The notes under the pieces were generated by a model. The model did not search any database and was not told the origin of the DNA. It saw only the letters and a program-made list of their open reading frames with translations. Positions 25,854 to 34,398 of a stretch of DNA of 64,000 nt are shown piece after piece (position 1 is the stretch's first letter; every line of letters starts with the position of its first letter). The stretch is taken from the NCBI RefSeq assembly GCF_003925875.1, contig NZ_AP019309.1:992001-1056000 (forward strand). The letters run 5' to 3'. The position numbers and the translations under genes were made by a program. The DNA is from Intestinibaculum porci. Its GTDB lineage: Bacteria; Bacillota_I; Bacilli_A; Erysipelotrichales; Coprobacillaceae.

Positions 25854-27305
25854 ATGACTGAATTTGAATGTATCAATGCATTTTATAATATTATTTATGG
25901 CAGTGAAGGTGGTTATCGACGCAGTTTCATGGATACGTATGAACATTTTTGTACACTGCGGGAATGGCTTTTTCATCATGATATCATTATTCCCTTTATG
26001 AACCTTATTGATGAAACGATGTTTAACTTAGCGAAGCAGTGTAAAAATTTAGAAGATCTCGATCATTTATTACATATGAATGTCAGTGAACAAATCAAGA
26101 CCATTCGTAAACAGTATCAGGATCGGATTCATGTTTTATTCTTTCCAGGCGTGAACCAGGATCCATGGCCGATTTTTCAATTAAAAGATCAAAATGTCAT
26201 GTTAACTCAGATTTACTATAAGATCACTGAATCTTACTTAACCGTCAGTGATCCTTTTCCCGGCCTTTTAGAAGCGATTGTCAATATCGATAAATGGCCT
26301 GGTGCCTTAGTATTTACGAAAGGCAAACATGTCTTTTATCCGATGCGCGTGGAAGCGGATATTCATAAATTAGAAGACTTTATCCATTCCGATTATCTCT
26401 GGGACGTTAACCGGACCCATGCTTCTTATTACTTACACTTAAGTGATTTACACTTAGGGCCAGAGCGTAAGGAGAAACATTTGATGACCCTTTATGATTC
26501 GCTTAATACCTTAATGGATTATCTGCATAGTGACCATAAATTAAAAACCGTGGTTACTGGGGATTTGATGAATTCGCCAAGTAAAAAGAATATGTATGTA
26601 GCCAATGATTTTATGACCGGTATGAAAAAACGTTATCATACGGATTTAACTTTTGTTTTGGGTAACCATGATATGATCGTTAATGGCTTAAACTTAGCCG
26701 GCGGACAGAAGTCTAAGGTGATTGCTTATTTATTAGGGGAAAAACTGAAGATCTTAGAAGATGATCATGTGATTCTCATTAAGATTGATTCTAACTCCGA
26801 AGGCTCCTTAGCGCGCGGGAAGGTCGGAAGACGGCAGCTTTATGAAATTGATGAAGAACTCTCAACGGTTGATCATTTAGAAGACTATACCTTAGTCGCT
26901 TTATTACACCATCATGTCTGCAAATGTGAGAAATCAGAATTCTTAAAGATTACTTTCAAAGAAAAATATGTCCTCGGGAAATTATTAGATACTTCGAAAG
27001 CTTTAGTCGATTCCGCTTCGTTTTATGCCTGGCTGAAAAGACGGCATATCAAGTATGTTCTCCATGGACATAAACATGTGCCATTCTTCATTAAAAGAGA
27101 TAATACATATATTATTTCAGCCGGCAGTGCGACCGGCGGCGGTTTAAGTGAAGACAAAAGCAAATATTTATCTTATAATTTACTTAAATATGACTATCTC
27201 AATGGACGGATGACGGTCTGCTTTACTTTCTATATCGATCGCATCAAAACGGATCGTACCCGTCTGGAAGTCTATTTAATGGAGGGTGACTATGCGCTTG
27301 AATGA
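25854..27305 (+). CDS. Calcineurin-like metallophosphoesterase with an N-terminal domain of unknown type
   Basis: A 483-residue protein. The catalytic half has the full metallophosphoesterase set: SDLHLG (about 196-201), GDLMN (about 236), GNHD (about 270), HHHVCK (about 350) and GHKH (about 404). The first 180 or so residues are helical with acidic patches and match no family I recognise. Substrate cannot be told from the motifs; relatives hydrolyse cyclic nucleotides, nucleic acids or phospholipids. It overlaps the following dehydrogenase gene by about 14 bases, so the two are coexpressed. Confidence 0.85.
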   Translation: MTEFECINAFYNIIYGSEGGYRRSFMDTYEHFCTLREWLFHHDIIIPFMNLIDETMFNLAKQCKNLEDLDHLLHMNVSEQIKTIRKQYQDRIHVLFFPGVNQDPWPIFQLKDQNVMLTQIYYKITESYLTVSDPFPGLLEAIVNIDKWPGALVFTKGKHVFYPMRVEADIHKLEDFIHSDYLWDVNRTHASYYLHLSDLHLGPERKEKHLMTLYDSLNTLMDYLHSDHKLKTVVTGDLMNSPSKKNMYVANDFMTGMKKRYHTDLTFVLGNHDMIVNGLNLAGGQKSKVIAYLLGEKLKILEDDHVILIKIDSNSEGSLARGKVGRRQLYEIDEELSTVDHLEDYTLVALLHHHVCKCEKSEFLKITFKEKYVLGKLLDTSKALVDSASFYAWLKRRHIKYVLHGHKHVPFFIKRDNTYIISAGSATGGGLSEDKSKYLSYNLLKYDYLNGRMTVCFTFYIDRIKTDRTRLEVYLMEGDYALE

Positions 27306-28662
27306 TGAAAAAAAGATTTTAAAACTATTAGAGAGTTTTACCAAAGGATATGGGGCAGAAGTCCCCATGTCCCTTTATAATTATGTATTACCCTTATACT
27401 GTTATGAAGGTGTCGATTATCCGTCCTGCACACATTTAGGGGCATTATTACGAGGTTTTATCAAACAGGATCATCACTTTATGGAAACTTTTGGGAAGGA
27501 TTATAAATCCTATGAATCCCTTATTTCTAAGGCTTTATCAATGGCATTTATCCATAAGACCATGCATTTCGATGTTCATGATGGAGATCTTTATGCTTCT
27601 TTTGTGGAAATGAGTGAAGATGATGATCCTAAAGCTTATGCCTTAGGCACCTTATTTAAAGGTTATGACGAAATAGGCATTCGCGAATTATTAGCACGCT
27701 GCGTTTCGCGCATTGTTTTCTTACAGACCAAAAGCCTTGGTGAAGATATGGATTTAAGCCGCTTTAGTGACTTCTGTGATATCACTTATTATGACTATAT
27801 GGATCAGGAACATCTTTTAGAGGCGATCAGACAGGCGAATATTGTCATTACTAATAAGAATCTCTTCACCAAAGAGATCATCGATGCCTGCCTGTCTCTG
27901 AAACTAATTTGTTTAACGGCCACCGGCACAAATAATGTTGATCTCGCTTATGCGAAAGAAAAAGGCATCAAAGTCTGCAATGTCTCAGGTTATTCGACCG
28001 ATGCGGTCGCCCAGTTAACGATTGGCATGGCATTAGATCTCAATCTTCATATTCATGATTATGATACCTATGTTAAAAGCGGTCAGTATGCCAAAGATGG
28101 TCAGTTCTCTTATTTTAAGCTGCCTTTTCATTCTTTCTCCCATCTGACCTGGGGGATTGTCGGTTTAGGCCATATCGGCCGTAAAGTAGCCAGCGTGGCC
28201 ACCGCCTTAGGCGCGCAGGTGGTCTACACTTCGGTGAGCGGCGTCAAACGGCATGAATCTTATCCTTGCCTTGATTTTGATCGTTTATTAGAAATCAGTG
28301 ATATCATCAGTATTCACTGTCCTTTAACGGAAAAGACCAGACATCTTTTTGATGAAGACGCTTTTGAAAAGATGAAGTCTTCTGCTATTCTCATCAATGT
28401 GGCGAGAGGACCAATCGTTGATGAAGAGGCATTAGCCAAAGCATTAAACGGCAATCAGCTAGCGGCGGCGGGCTTAGACGTCTTTGAAGAGGAACCTTTA
28501 CCATTAAACTCACCGCTCTATCAGGCTGATCCTCATAAGTTATTATTATCGCCTCACGCCGGCTGGGCGAGTGTTGAGGCAAGAAGCCTGCTTTGTGATG
28601 AAGTTTATGAAAACATTACCGCTTATATGGATGGTATTGATCGCAATATCGTCAATAATTAA
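27292..28662 (+). CDS. D-2-hydroxyacid dehydrogenase-family protein with an N-terminal extension
   Basis: A 456-residue protein, about 135 residues longer than usual for the family. The C-terminal 320 residues are a D-isomer-specific 2-hydroxyacid dehydrogenase: NAD-binding GLGHIG near residue 290, catalytic Arg in NVARGP (about 371), Glu in DVFEEEP (about 400) and His in SPHAGW (about 421). The first 135 residues are helical and unassigned. ATG 27292 is preferred over a GTG six bases upstream because of its spacing from GGAGGG. Possible substrates include glycerate, lactate or hydroxypyruvate. The tie to the phosphoesterase is unusual. Confidence 0.86.
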   Translation: MRLNDEKKILKLLESFTKGYGAEVPMSLYNYVLPLYCYEGVDYPSCTHLGALLRGFIKQDHHFMETFGKDYKSYESLISKALSMAFIHKTMHFDVHDGDLYASFVEMSEDDDPKAYALGTLFKGYDEIGIRELLARCVSRIVFLQTKSLGEDMDLSRFSDFCDITYYDYMDQEHLLEAIRQANIVITNKNLFTKEIIDACLSLKLICLTATGTNNVDLAYAKEKGIKVCNVSGYSTDAVAQLTIGMALDLNLHIHDYDTYVKSGQYAKDGQFSYFKLPFHSFSHLTWGIVGLGHIGRKVASVATALGAQVVYTSVSGVKRHESYPCLDFDRLLEISDIISIHCPLTEKTRHLFDEDAFEKMKSSAILINVARGPIVDEEALAKALNGNQLAAAGLDVFEEEPLPLNSPLYQADPHKLLLSPHAGWASVEARSLLCDEVYENITAYMDGIDRNIVNN

Positions 28663-28663
28663 T

Positions 28664-28692
28664 TTGCACTGATTCGTAAATTTCTATACAAT
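28664..28692 (+). promoter_or_regulatory. scpA promoter
   Basis: TTGCAC (28664-28669) and TACAAT (28687-28692) with a 17-base spacer, just before the scpA ribosome site. Confidence 0.78.
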
Positions 28693-28710
28693 AAGGCGAG
28701 GGGGTGCATT

Positions 28711-29433
28711 ATGGAATATCAGGTCACATTAGATCAGTTCACGGGACCATTAGATCTTTTACTGCATTTAATTAAAGAACATGATATGGATTTATTAGAT
28801 CTGGATGTGGCGGTCATTTGTGATCAGTATCTGACCTATATTCAGACGATGGATCCTAGTCAGTTAGAAGCAATGTCGGAATATTTAGTGATGGCTGCCT
28901 GGCTGATTGAAATGAAAAGCCGTTTGCTTTTACCGAAGGAACAAATCGATGAAGAAGACGACTATGAAGAAAAGAAAAAGGCGATGATTCGACGCCTGAT
29001 TGAAAAAAATCAGATCAATCAGGTGTTAGATGAATTGAATAATGCTTATGAAAGCCGACAAGCTGAATATGCGAAGATGCCGACACTGTCTACTTTTACC
29101 GATGATTTAGAAGAAACGATTCCGGATGATCTGGAAGTGTATGATTTAGTGGCGGCGATGCAGAAAGTTTTACAGCGTAAAGCTTACATGCAGCCGTTAG
29201 AATCGAAAATCACAAAGGTGGAAATCAGTATTGATGAGCGCTGTGAACAAATTGAGGAATACTTTAAAATGCATCGCGGGGAAACGGTGAATTTTGATGC
29301 ATTATTTGATAAAGGGGACCGTTACTTTGCGATTGTCACTTTTTTAAGTGTGTTAGTGCTTGTGAAAAATCGTAAACTGGATATTTCCCAAGACGCAAAC
29401 TTTGATAAAATCTATCTGAAAGGAAGGCTTTAA
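28711..29433 (+). CDS. scpA: Segregation and condensation protein A
   Basis: A 240-residue kleisin that bridges the SMC heads in the bacterial condensin. The family start FTGPLDLLLHLIKEHDMDL (residues 8-26), the MSEYLVMAAWLIEMKSRLLLP helix and the C-terminal winged helix (VTFLSVLVLVKN) are present. It is two bases before scpB, and the two proteins form the SMC-ScpAB complex. Confidence 0.97.
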   Translation: MEYQVTLDQFTGPLDLLLHLIKEHDMDLLDLDVAVICDQYLTYIQTMDPSQLEAMSEYLVMAAWLIEMKSRLLLPKEQIDEEDDYEEKKKAMIRRLIEKNQINQVLDELNNAYESRQAEYAKMPTLSTFTDDLEETIPDDLEVYDLVAAMQKVLQRKAYMQPLESKITKVEISIDERCEQIEEYFKMHRGETVNFDALFDKGDRYFAIVTFLSVLVLVKNRKLDISQDANFDKIYLKGRL

Positions 29434-29434
29434 A

Positions 29435-30016
29435 ATGCAGACAAATGAATATTTATCAATCATTGAAGGCATGATCTTCCTTGCTGGCGATGAGGGAATG
29501 ACCCTCAAACAGATTATGGCGGTTTTAGAGATCTCGAAAAAAGAAGCCCGTGAATATCTTAAACAGTTATTAGACTATTATGATCAAAAGCCAATCAAAG
29601 GTTTTCAAATTGTGAATTATGGCGGTTGTTATAAGATGGTCACGCTTGTTAAGCATGAGGCTTACTATGCGAAAATGATCAAGCAGAATCATTTGCGTTT
29701 ATCGAAATCAGCGCTTGAAACGTTAGCCATTATCGCTTACTATCAGCCGATCACAAGAGTTCATATCGAAGAGATTCGCGGGGTGGGCTGTGAATCGATG
29801 ATTCGTAAGTTATTAGCGAAAGCGATGATTAAAGAAGTAGGCCGTGAGGAATCACCGGGGAAACCGATTCTCTATGGGGTCACTCAGACGTTTATGGATG
29901 CCTTTAAATTAGCGAGTCTAGATGAATTACCAGAATTAGAAGAAATGTCATCTGATTTTGATAGTGATGATATCTTTAATACAAAATATCAGGAAGAAGT
30001 AAAGGACAGCGCATAA
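29435..30016 (+). CDS. scpB: Segregation and condensation protein B
   Basis: A 193-residue protein with two winged-helix domains that binds ScpA as a dimer in the SMC condensin. SIIEGMIFLAGDEGMTLKQI at the start and LSKSALETLAIIAYYQPITR plus EEIRGVGCESMIRKLL in the second domain are diagnostic. The stop codon sits in the loop of the terminator hairpin. Confidence 0.96.
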   Translation: MQTNEYLSIIEGMIFLAGDEGMTLKQIMAVLEISKKEAREYLKQLLDYYDQKPIKGFQIVNYGGCYKMVTLVKHEAYYAKMIKQNHLRLSKSALETLAIIAYYQPITRVHIEEIRGVGCESMIRKLLAKAMIKEVGREESPGKPILYGVTQTFMDAFKLASLDELPELEEMSSDFDSDDIFNTKYQEEVKDSA

Positions 30017-30025
30017 CGCTGTCCT
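30003..30025. terminator. Bidirectional hairpin between scpB and a minus-strand gene
   Basis: A 9-bp stem AGGACAGCG / CGCTGTCCT between convergent genes. The T tract is better on the minus strand. Confidence 0.7.
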
Positions 30026-30397
30026 CTAATTATTGTATTCCTGTTTTCTTTTTAACACTTCAATGCGCTTTTTAATGAGCTCAATGCGGGCGTTAAGCTG
30101 GCGACGAATCATCGATGTGACTAATGATGCGATAAGCAGGGAGCCAATAAAGATGATCGCGGCACTGATTAAGGCTGCATAGACAAAGAACATCGCGTGT
30201 GAGATTGCATAAAGTAATAGGCATGATAGAGCGAGGCCTAAGGCAAAGGTTAAACTGCGGCGCCCTAAAAAGTGATGATAGAGCACTTCCTGCGCCTGGT
30301 TAAAAGTTGTCTGTAATACTTTAATGCTGTTTTGTAAATCTTCGATATCTTTACTTTTAAAATCTATATTCGTATCAATCTGGACTTTAAATGGCAT
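30026..30397 (-). CDS. Two-helix membrane protein with flanking coiled coils, unknown function
   Basis: A 123-residue protein. Residues about 17-40 are predicted helical and may coil (DIEDLQNSIKVLQTTFNQAQ), then two closely spaced membrane helices lie near 48-66 and 70-92, followed by a charged helix (IRRQLNARIELIKKRIEVLKR). No family is recognised. It has a GAGGTG ribosome site, its own promoter and a hairpin at its end, so it is very probably a real monocistronic gene. Confidence 0.75.
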   Translation of the reverse strand: MPFKVQIDTNIDFKSKDIEDLQNSIKVLQTTFNQAQEVLYHHFLGRRSLTFALGLALSCLLLYAISHAMFFVYAALISAAIIFIGSLLIASLVTSMIRRQLNARIELIKKRIEVLKRKQEYNN

Positions 30398-30429
30398 GAT
30401 GTCACCTCATTTACTTGAAAGATAAAGAT

Positions 30430-30457
30430 ATTATAACATAGATGAAAGATATTGAAA
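30430..30457 (-). promoter_or_regulatory. Promoter of the 123-residue membrane protein gene
   Basis: On the minus strand TTTCAA (30457-30452) and TATAAT (30435-30430) are 16 bases apart. It is divergent from the promoter at 30463-30490. Confidence 0.68.
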
Positions 30458-30462
30458 GTGAT

Positions 30463-30490
30463 TTGACTATTGAAGTGAAATGTGTATACT
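30463..30490 (+). promoter_or_regulatory. Promoter of the DUF5662-patatin-rluB operon
   Basis: TTGACT (30463-30468) and TATACT (30485-30490) with a 16-base spacer, 20 bases before the ATG. Confidence 0.75.
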
Positions 30491-30509
30491 ATCAATCAGG
30501 AGAATTTCT

Positions 30510-31052
30510 ATGAAAGCATGGTTACATTTTAAGACAATTACACATCATAAGATCAAAGTAGGACAGCTTTGTTTTCGCATTGGTTTATATAAGCAGGGAC
30601 TCTTACACGATCTTTCCAAATATTCCTGGACGGAATTTAAAACCGGCGTGCATTATTACCAGGGGACCTATTCTCCCAATGCGGCGGAACGCAACGAAAA
30701 GGGCTATTCCTTAGCCTGGCTGCATCATAAAGGACGGAATAAACATCACTGGGAATTTTGGGTGGACTTTACGAAAGAAGGACCAAAACCAGCCAAGATG
30801 CCTTATCGGTATGTCGAAGAAATGTTTTGTGATCGCGTGGCTGCGAGCATGATTTATCAGGGCAAAGCCTACGATGATAGCTATCCGTTAAAATATTTTC
30901 AACGTGGTCAAGCCTACTATATTCTCCACCCAGAGACAAAAAAAGTCCTGGCCTATTTACTGACATATTTAAGTGAACATGGCTTAGATGAGACTTTAGC
31001 ACTCATCAAAACAAAACATGGCTATGAAGATTATAACGAGGTGATAAGATGA
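30510..31052 (+). CDS. DUF5662 family protein
   Basis: A 180-residue protein of the DUF5662 type, common in Firmicutes and sometimes labelled 'catalase'. Visible conserved blocks are LYKQGLLHDLSKYSWTEF (an HD-like His-Asp pair), LAWLHHKGRNKHHWEFW and MPYRYVEEMFCDRVAAS, rich in histidine and acidic residues that could bind metal. The function is not established. ATG 30510 is selected by the TCAGGAGAA site; a start 30 bases upstream would overlap the promoter. Its stop overlaps the next gene's ATGA. Confidence 0.83.
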   Translation: MKAWLHFKTITHHKIKVGQLCFRIGLYKQGLLHDLSKYSWTEFKTGVHYYQGTYSPNAAERNEKGYSLAWLHHKGRNKHHWEFWVDFTKEGPKPAKMPYRYVEEMFCDRVAASMIYQGKAYDDSYPLKYFQRGQAYYILHPETKKVLAYLLTYLSEHGLDETLALIKTKHGYEDYNEVIR

Positions 31053-31894
31053 TTGGAGTCTTAGATGTAGGGGGCGGAACCCGCGATATTTATGGTGCTG
31101 GCGTTTTTGATTACTGTCTGGAACACCAGCTTACTTTTGACTATGGTATTGGCATTTCTGCCGGCAGTGCCAATTTGGCTTCTTTTTATGCCCATCAGGT
31201 CCATCGTAATTATGCGTTCTTCATTGATTACTGTTTCCGTGAAGAATACATGTCGATGAAGAATTTTGTGAAAGATGGCTCTTATATTGATTTTGATTAT
31301 ATCTATGGAGAGCTTTCTAATCATGATGGAGAAAATCCCTTGGATTATGCTCAGTTAGTGAAGAATCCGGCAATTTTCAAAGTGCTCGCTTACGATGCCA
31401 AAAACGGCACAGCGCATTACTTTGATAAAAGTGATATGAAACAGGATTATTATAAAATCTTTTCCGCATCCTGCTGTTTACCAGTCGTTTGTAAACCGGT
31501 AGAAATTGATGGTATCCCTTATTATGATGGGGGCTTAGCGGATCCTGTGCCAGTTAAAAAGATGTTAGAAGATGGCTGTGATAAAGTCGTCGTCATCTTA
31601 ACGAAACCGCGTGATACCATCCGTGATGCGAAAGATGATGAGCTGAATGCGAAAATTTTAGATCGTATTGATCCGTTAGCTGCGAAAAACTTACGTTTAA
31701 GAGCGCAGCGCTACAATGAAGGCGTTGCCTTCGCAAAAGAATTAGAAAAACAGGGGAAAGCAGTGATTGTCGCTCCTGATACGATTGGTGATATGTCCAC
31801 GCTGACGAAAGATAAGCAGGCATTATATACGCTTTATCGTAAAGGCTATGTCGATGCCGAAAAACTTGTCCCCTTTATTAAAGGAGAAAAATAA
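31049..31894 (+). CDS. Patatin-like phospholipase family protein
   Basis: A 281-residue patatin-fold serine hydrolase. The oxyanion block DVGGGTRDIYGAGVFD is at residues 6-21, the nucleophile elbow GISAGS at about 36-41 and the catalytic aspartate in YYDGGLADPVP near 158-168. It belongs to the bacterial YjjU/RssA-like group, which are putative acyl hydrolases. It overlaps the DUF5662 gene by four bases and shares one base with the next, so the three are cotranscribed. Confidence 0.92.
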   Translation: MIGVLDVGGGTRDIYGAGVFDYCLEHQLTFDYGIGISAGSANLASFYAHQVHRNYAFFIDYCFREEYMSMKNFVKDGSYIDFDYIYGELSNHDGENPLDYAQLVKNPAIFKVLAYDAKNGTAHYFDKSDMKQDYYKIFSASCCLPVVCKPVEIDGIPYYDGGLADPVPVKKMLEDGCDKVVVILTKPRDTIRDAKDDELNAKILDRIDPLAAKNLRLRAQRYNEGVAFAKELEKQGKAVIVAPDTIGDMSTLTKDKQALYTLYRKGYVDAEKLVPFIKGEK

Positions 31895-32619
31895 TGGAAC
31901 GTTTACAAAAAGTGATCGCCCAGGCGGGGGTCGCCTCACGCCGTAAAGCGGAAGAGTTAATCAAACAGGGACGCGTCAAAGTCAATGGCGTCGTCTGCGA
32001 TACCTTAGGTACGAAGGTTGATGGCAGTGACACGATCATGGTCGATGGCAAACTCGTTAACAAGGAAGAAAAGCAGTATTATCTGTTTTATAAACCTAAA
32101 GGGGTTGTCACCACGATGCATGATGAAAAAGGCCGCGTCTGTGTGGCGGATTTCTTTAAAGATGTCGATGCCCGCGTTTATCCGGTGGGACGATTAGACT
32201 ATGATACGACGGGTGCTCTCTTTATGACTAATGATGGGAACTTTGCAAATTTAATGATGCATCCTTCTTCCCATGTCTCGAAGATCTATGAAGTGGTCGT
32301 AGCCGGAAACTTTACCGATCAGGAACGCAAGACGATGGAAAAAGGCATTTATTTAGAAGGAACGAAAACCTTGCCTTGCCGGATTAAAATCAATGGCTAC
32401 AATAATGGCGTGACAATGTTAATGATCCGCCTGCAGGAAGGCAAGAACCGTCAGGTGAAGAAAATGTTTGAAAGCATGGGTCATGAAGTCAAAAGACTGC
32501 ATCGGATGATGATTGGTGATATTGATTTAAAAGGCATGGAACCAGGCATGTATCGCCGTTTGACGGTGCATGAAGTGCGCGTGTTAACGAATTTAGCCAC
32601 CAAAAAGAAAAATAAGTAA
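31894..32619 (+). CDS. RluB/RsuA-family rRNA pseudouridine synthase
   Basis: A 241-residue pseudouridine synthase. The N-terminal S4 RNA-binding domain (ERLQKVIAQAGVASRRKAEELI) is followed by the catalytic domain with VGRLDYDTTGALFMTNDG (catalytic Asp near residue 102) and GKNRQVKKMFESMGHEVKRLHR. Closest by pattern to RluB, which modifies 23S rRNA helix 89, but RsuA-type activity on 16S cannot be excluded. In many Firmicutes the gene lies just after scpB; here two genes intervene. Confidence 0.93.
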   Translation: MERLQKVIAQAGVASRRKAEELIKQGRVKVNGVVCDTLGTKVDGSDTIMVDGKLVNKEEKQYYLFYKPKGVVTTMHDEKGRVCVADFFKDVDARVYPVGRLDYDTTGALFMTNDGNFANLMMHPSSHVSKIYEVVVAGNFTDQERKTMEKGIYLEGTKTLPCRIKINGYNNGVTMLMIRLQEGKNRQVKKMFESMGHEVKRLHRMMIGDIDLKGMEPGMYRRLTVHEVRVLTNLATKKKNK

Positions 32620-32648
32620 AAAAGACCACCGGATTTCCGGTGGTTTCC
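32620..32648. terminator. Terminator between rluB-like and ferredoxin genes
   Basis: Stem ACCACCGG / CCGGTGGT with an ATTT loop lies between convergent genes; an A tract on its left gives a T run for the minus strand. Confidence 0.82.
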
Positions 32649-32653
32649 TATGA

Positions 32654-32839
32654 TTATTCAACTTCGATTGCTTCTACTGGGCAGCCTTCTGCAGCTTCTT
32701 TGACAGAATCCATAAGATCTGCAGGGATGTCATCACCTAAAGTGTTGTAAGCAACACCGTCATCATTTAAATCGAAGACATCAGGGCAAACTGCAGTACA
32801 AGCACCGCAACCGATACAATTTTCATTTACTTTAACCAT
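32654..32839 (-). CDS. Single [4Fe-4S] ferredoxin
   Basis: A 61-residue ferredoxin. The cluster ligands are the first three cysteines of CIGCGACTAVCPD (residues 8, 11, 14) and the CP cysteine near 53 (GCPVEAI). A further Cys18 remains from the ancestral two-cluster form. Small acidic electron carrier of anaerobes. It is monocistronic, with AGGAGG before the ATG. Confidence 0.93.
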   Translation of the reverse strand: MVKVNENCIGCGACTAVCPDVFDLNDDGVAYNTLGDDIPADLMDSVKEAAEGCPVEAIEVE

Positions 32840-32953
32840 AAGTTAAACCTCCTAATAAGAATAATTTACATTTACAATTATAGCCTATTGGGGATGAATT
32901 TAAAAGTGTATTTTCAATAATCTTTGTGATATAGTAGGTGTTAGGTGAGGAAA

Positions 32954-33706
32954 ATGAGTAAAGAAACACGAACAGATAAATTTAGAAATTACCGAGAAAG
33001 TGCCCGTGAGGGCGAAGAAGTGGATGTAGAAGTCACCGATAACGATGATGATTTCCTTTCATTTATGAAAAAAGATGAAGAGGAAGAAGAGGAATTACAT
33101 CCCTTAAGTTATGATACATTAAAAAATGATGAGGCGGTTACCTCGGCGTTAAAAAGCATGAAAGCGAAAAATGATTATGATACCAAAATGGATATTCTCA
33201 ATCGTTTAAAAGCCGATGCGACCCAGGAACAGGTGGACTTACAGCAGTTCAATACCCAGGATTTTTCAACCGGGCATGATGTGCATGGCGAAACAGCGCC
33301 CATTGAAGAAGTGAAAGCAGAAAAAGGGCCGATCAAACCGGAAGTCAAGAAAGAAGAAAAGCCTTTAAATGAAGTAGATGATTCCGCTTTTGAAAAGAAG
33401 GCGATTGATCTCACGGAAAAACAGCCAACGGTATTATCCAAAAAAGAGATCAAAGCGCTCAAAAAGCAGGAAAAAACAGCTCGCAAAGCTACGGAAGAAG
33501 CGGCTAAACAGGCGCAAAAGGCGGAAAAAGAAGCGCAGAAAGCCAAAGCTGCCAAAGCGTCAAAAGAAACACTCAAGCGTCCGTCAAAGGCGCCGGCTGC
33601 GTCTTCAAAAAAGAGTGTGATTTCTCACATCTTAGATGTGATTGTCATTATCTTAATGATTGTGGTAATGATTTTTATTGCCTATACAATCAAGAGTATT
33701 ATTTAA
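32954..33706 (+). CDS. Acidic, Lys/Ala-rich protein with a C-terminal membrane anchor, unknown function
   Basis: A 250-residue protein with an acidic N-terminal half (FMKKDEEEEEELHPLSYDTL), a Lys/Ala/Glu-rich segment at about 150-215 probably forming a long charged helix, and one membrane helix at the very end (VIVIILMIVVMIFIAYTI). This is the layout of a tail-anchored cytoplasmic protein. No family recognised. ATG 32954 follows GTGAGGAA; an in-frame GTG nine bases upstream is less likely. It starts a run with cmk and der, 12 bases before cmk. Confidence 0.75.
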   Translation: MSKETRTDKFRNYRESAREGEEVDVEVTDNDDDFLSFMKKDEEEEEELHPLSYDTLKNDEAVTSALKSMKAKNDYDTKMDILNRLKADATQEQVDLQQFNTQDFSTGHDVHGETAPIEEVKAEKGPIKPEVKKEEKPLNEVDDSAFEKKAIDLTEKQPTVLSKKEIKALKKQEKTARKATEEAAKQAQKAEKEAQKAKAAKASKETLKRPSKAPAASSKKSVISHILDVIVIILMIVVMIFIAYTIKSII

Positions 33707-33718
33707 AAGGAGATCTTT

Positions 33719-34381
33719 ATGAAGAAAATTTCGATTGCTATTGATGGACCAGCGGCGGCTGGCAAGTCCACTATTGCGAAAATGGTGGCCCACAATTTAG
33801 GTTATACATATATTGATACCGGCGCGATGTATCGCTGCGTCGCTTATTATGCGCTGCGTCATAATGTCAATTTTCATGACGAAGAAGCTGTGAATGCTTT
33901 ATTAAAGGATATTAAGATCGGGATGCTGCCAGGGGGAAGAGTGACCTTAAATGATGAAGATGTCACTTCTTCAATCCGTGCTAATGAAGTGTCAATGGGC
34001 GCTTCGATCGTCTCTTCTTATGCGAAAGTACGTTCTTTCTTAGTTTCGCAGCAGCGTGAACTCGCAAAGGGCGGAGGCGTGATCTTAGATGGCCGTGATA
34101 TTGGTACCGTCGTTTTACCACATGCAGAATTAAAGATCTATCAGGTCGCTTCCATTGAATGCCGCGCGCTGCGCCGTCATAAGGAAAACTTAGAAAGAGG
34201 TATTCCTAGCGATTTAGAAGAAATTAAAAAGGAGATTGCGGATCGTGATCATGCCGATATGACACGTGAAGTATCACCACTAAAAAAAGCCGATGATGCG
34301 ATTGAATTAGACACATCGGATATGACTTTAGATGAAGTCGTTGCTCATGTCATGGACTTAGTCTCTGCCAGAGTAGCGTAA
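33719..34381 (+). CDS. cmk: Cytidylate kinase
   Basis: A 220-residue nucleotide kinase producing CDP and dCDP from CMP and dCMP. The P-loop IDGPAAAGKST spans residues 7-17, YIDTGAMYR is near 31-39, and LDGRDIGTVV with the CMP-specific insert follows. RDHADMTREVSPLKKADDAI is the C-terminal block. It precedes der, a frequent pairing in Firmicutes. Confidence 0.97.
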   Translation: MKKISIAIDGPAAAGKSTIAKMVAHNLGYTYIDTGAMYRCVAYYALRHNVNFHDEEAVNALLKDIKIGMLPGGRVTLNDEDVTSSIRANEVSMGASIVSSYAKVRSFLVSQQRELAKGGGVILDGRDIGTVVLPHAELKIYQVASIECRALRRHKENLERGIPSDLEEIKKEIADRDHADMTREVSPLKKADDAIELDTSDMTLDEVVAHVMDLVSARVA

Positions 34382-34398
34382 GAAAGGAATGATGAGTG

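Noticed and set aside
33175-33576. Long antisense frame of 133 codons
   Set aside because: It mirrors the Lys/Ala/Glu-rich repeat-like coding of the tail-anchored protein, which gives few antisense stops; no ribosome site.
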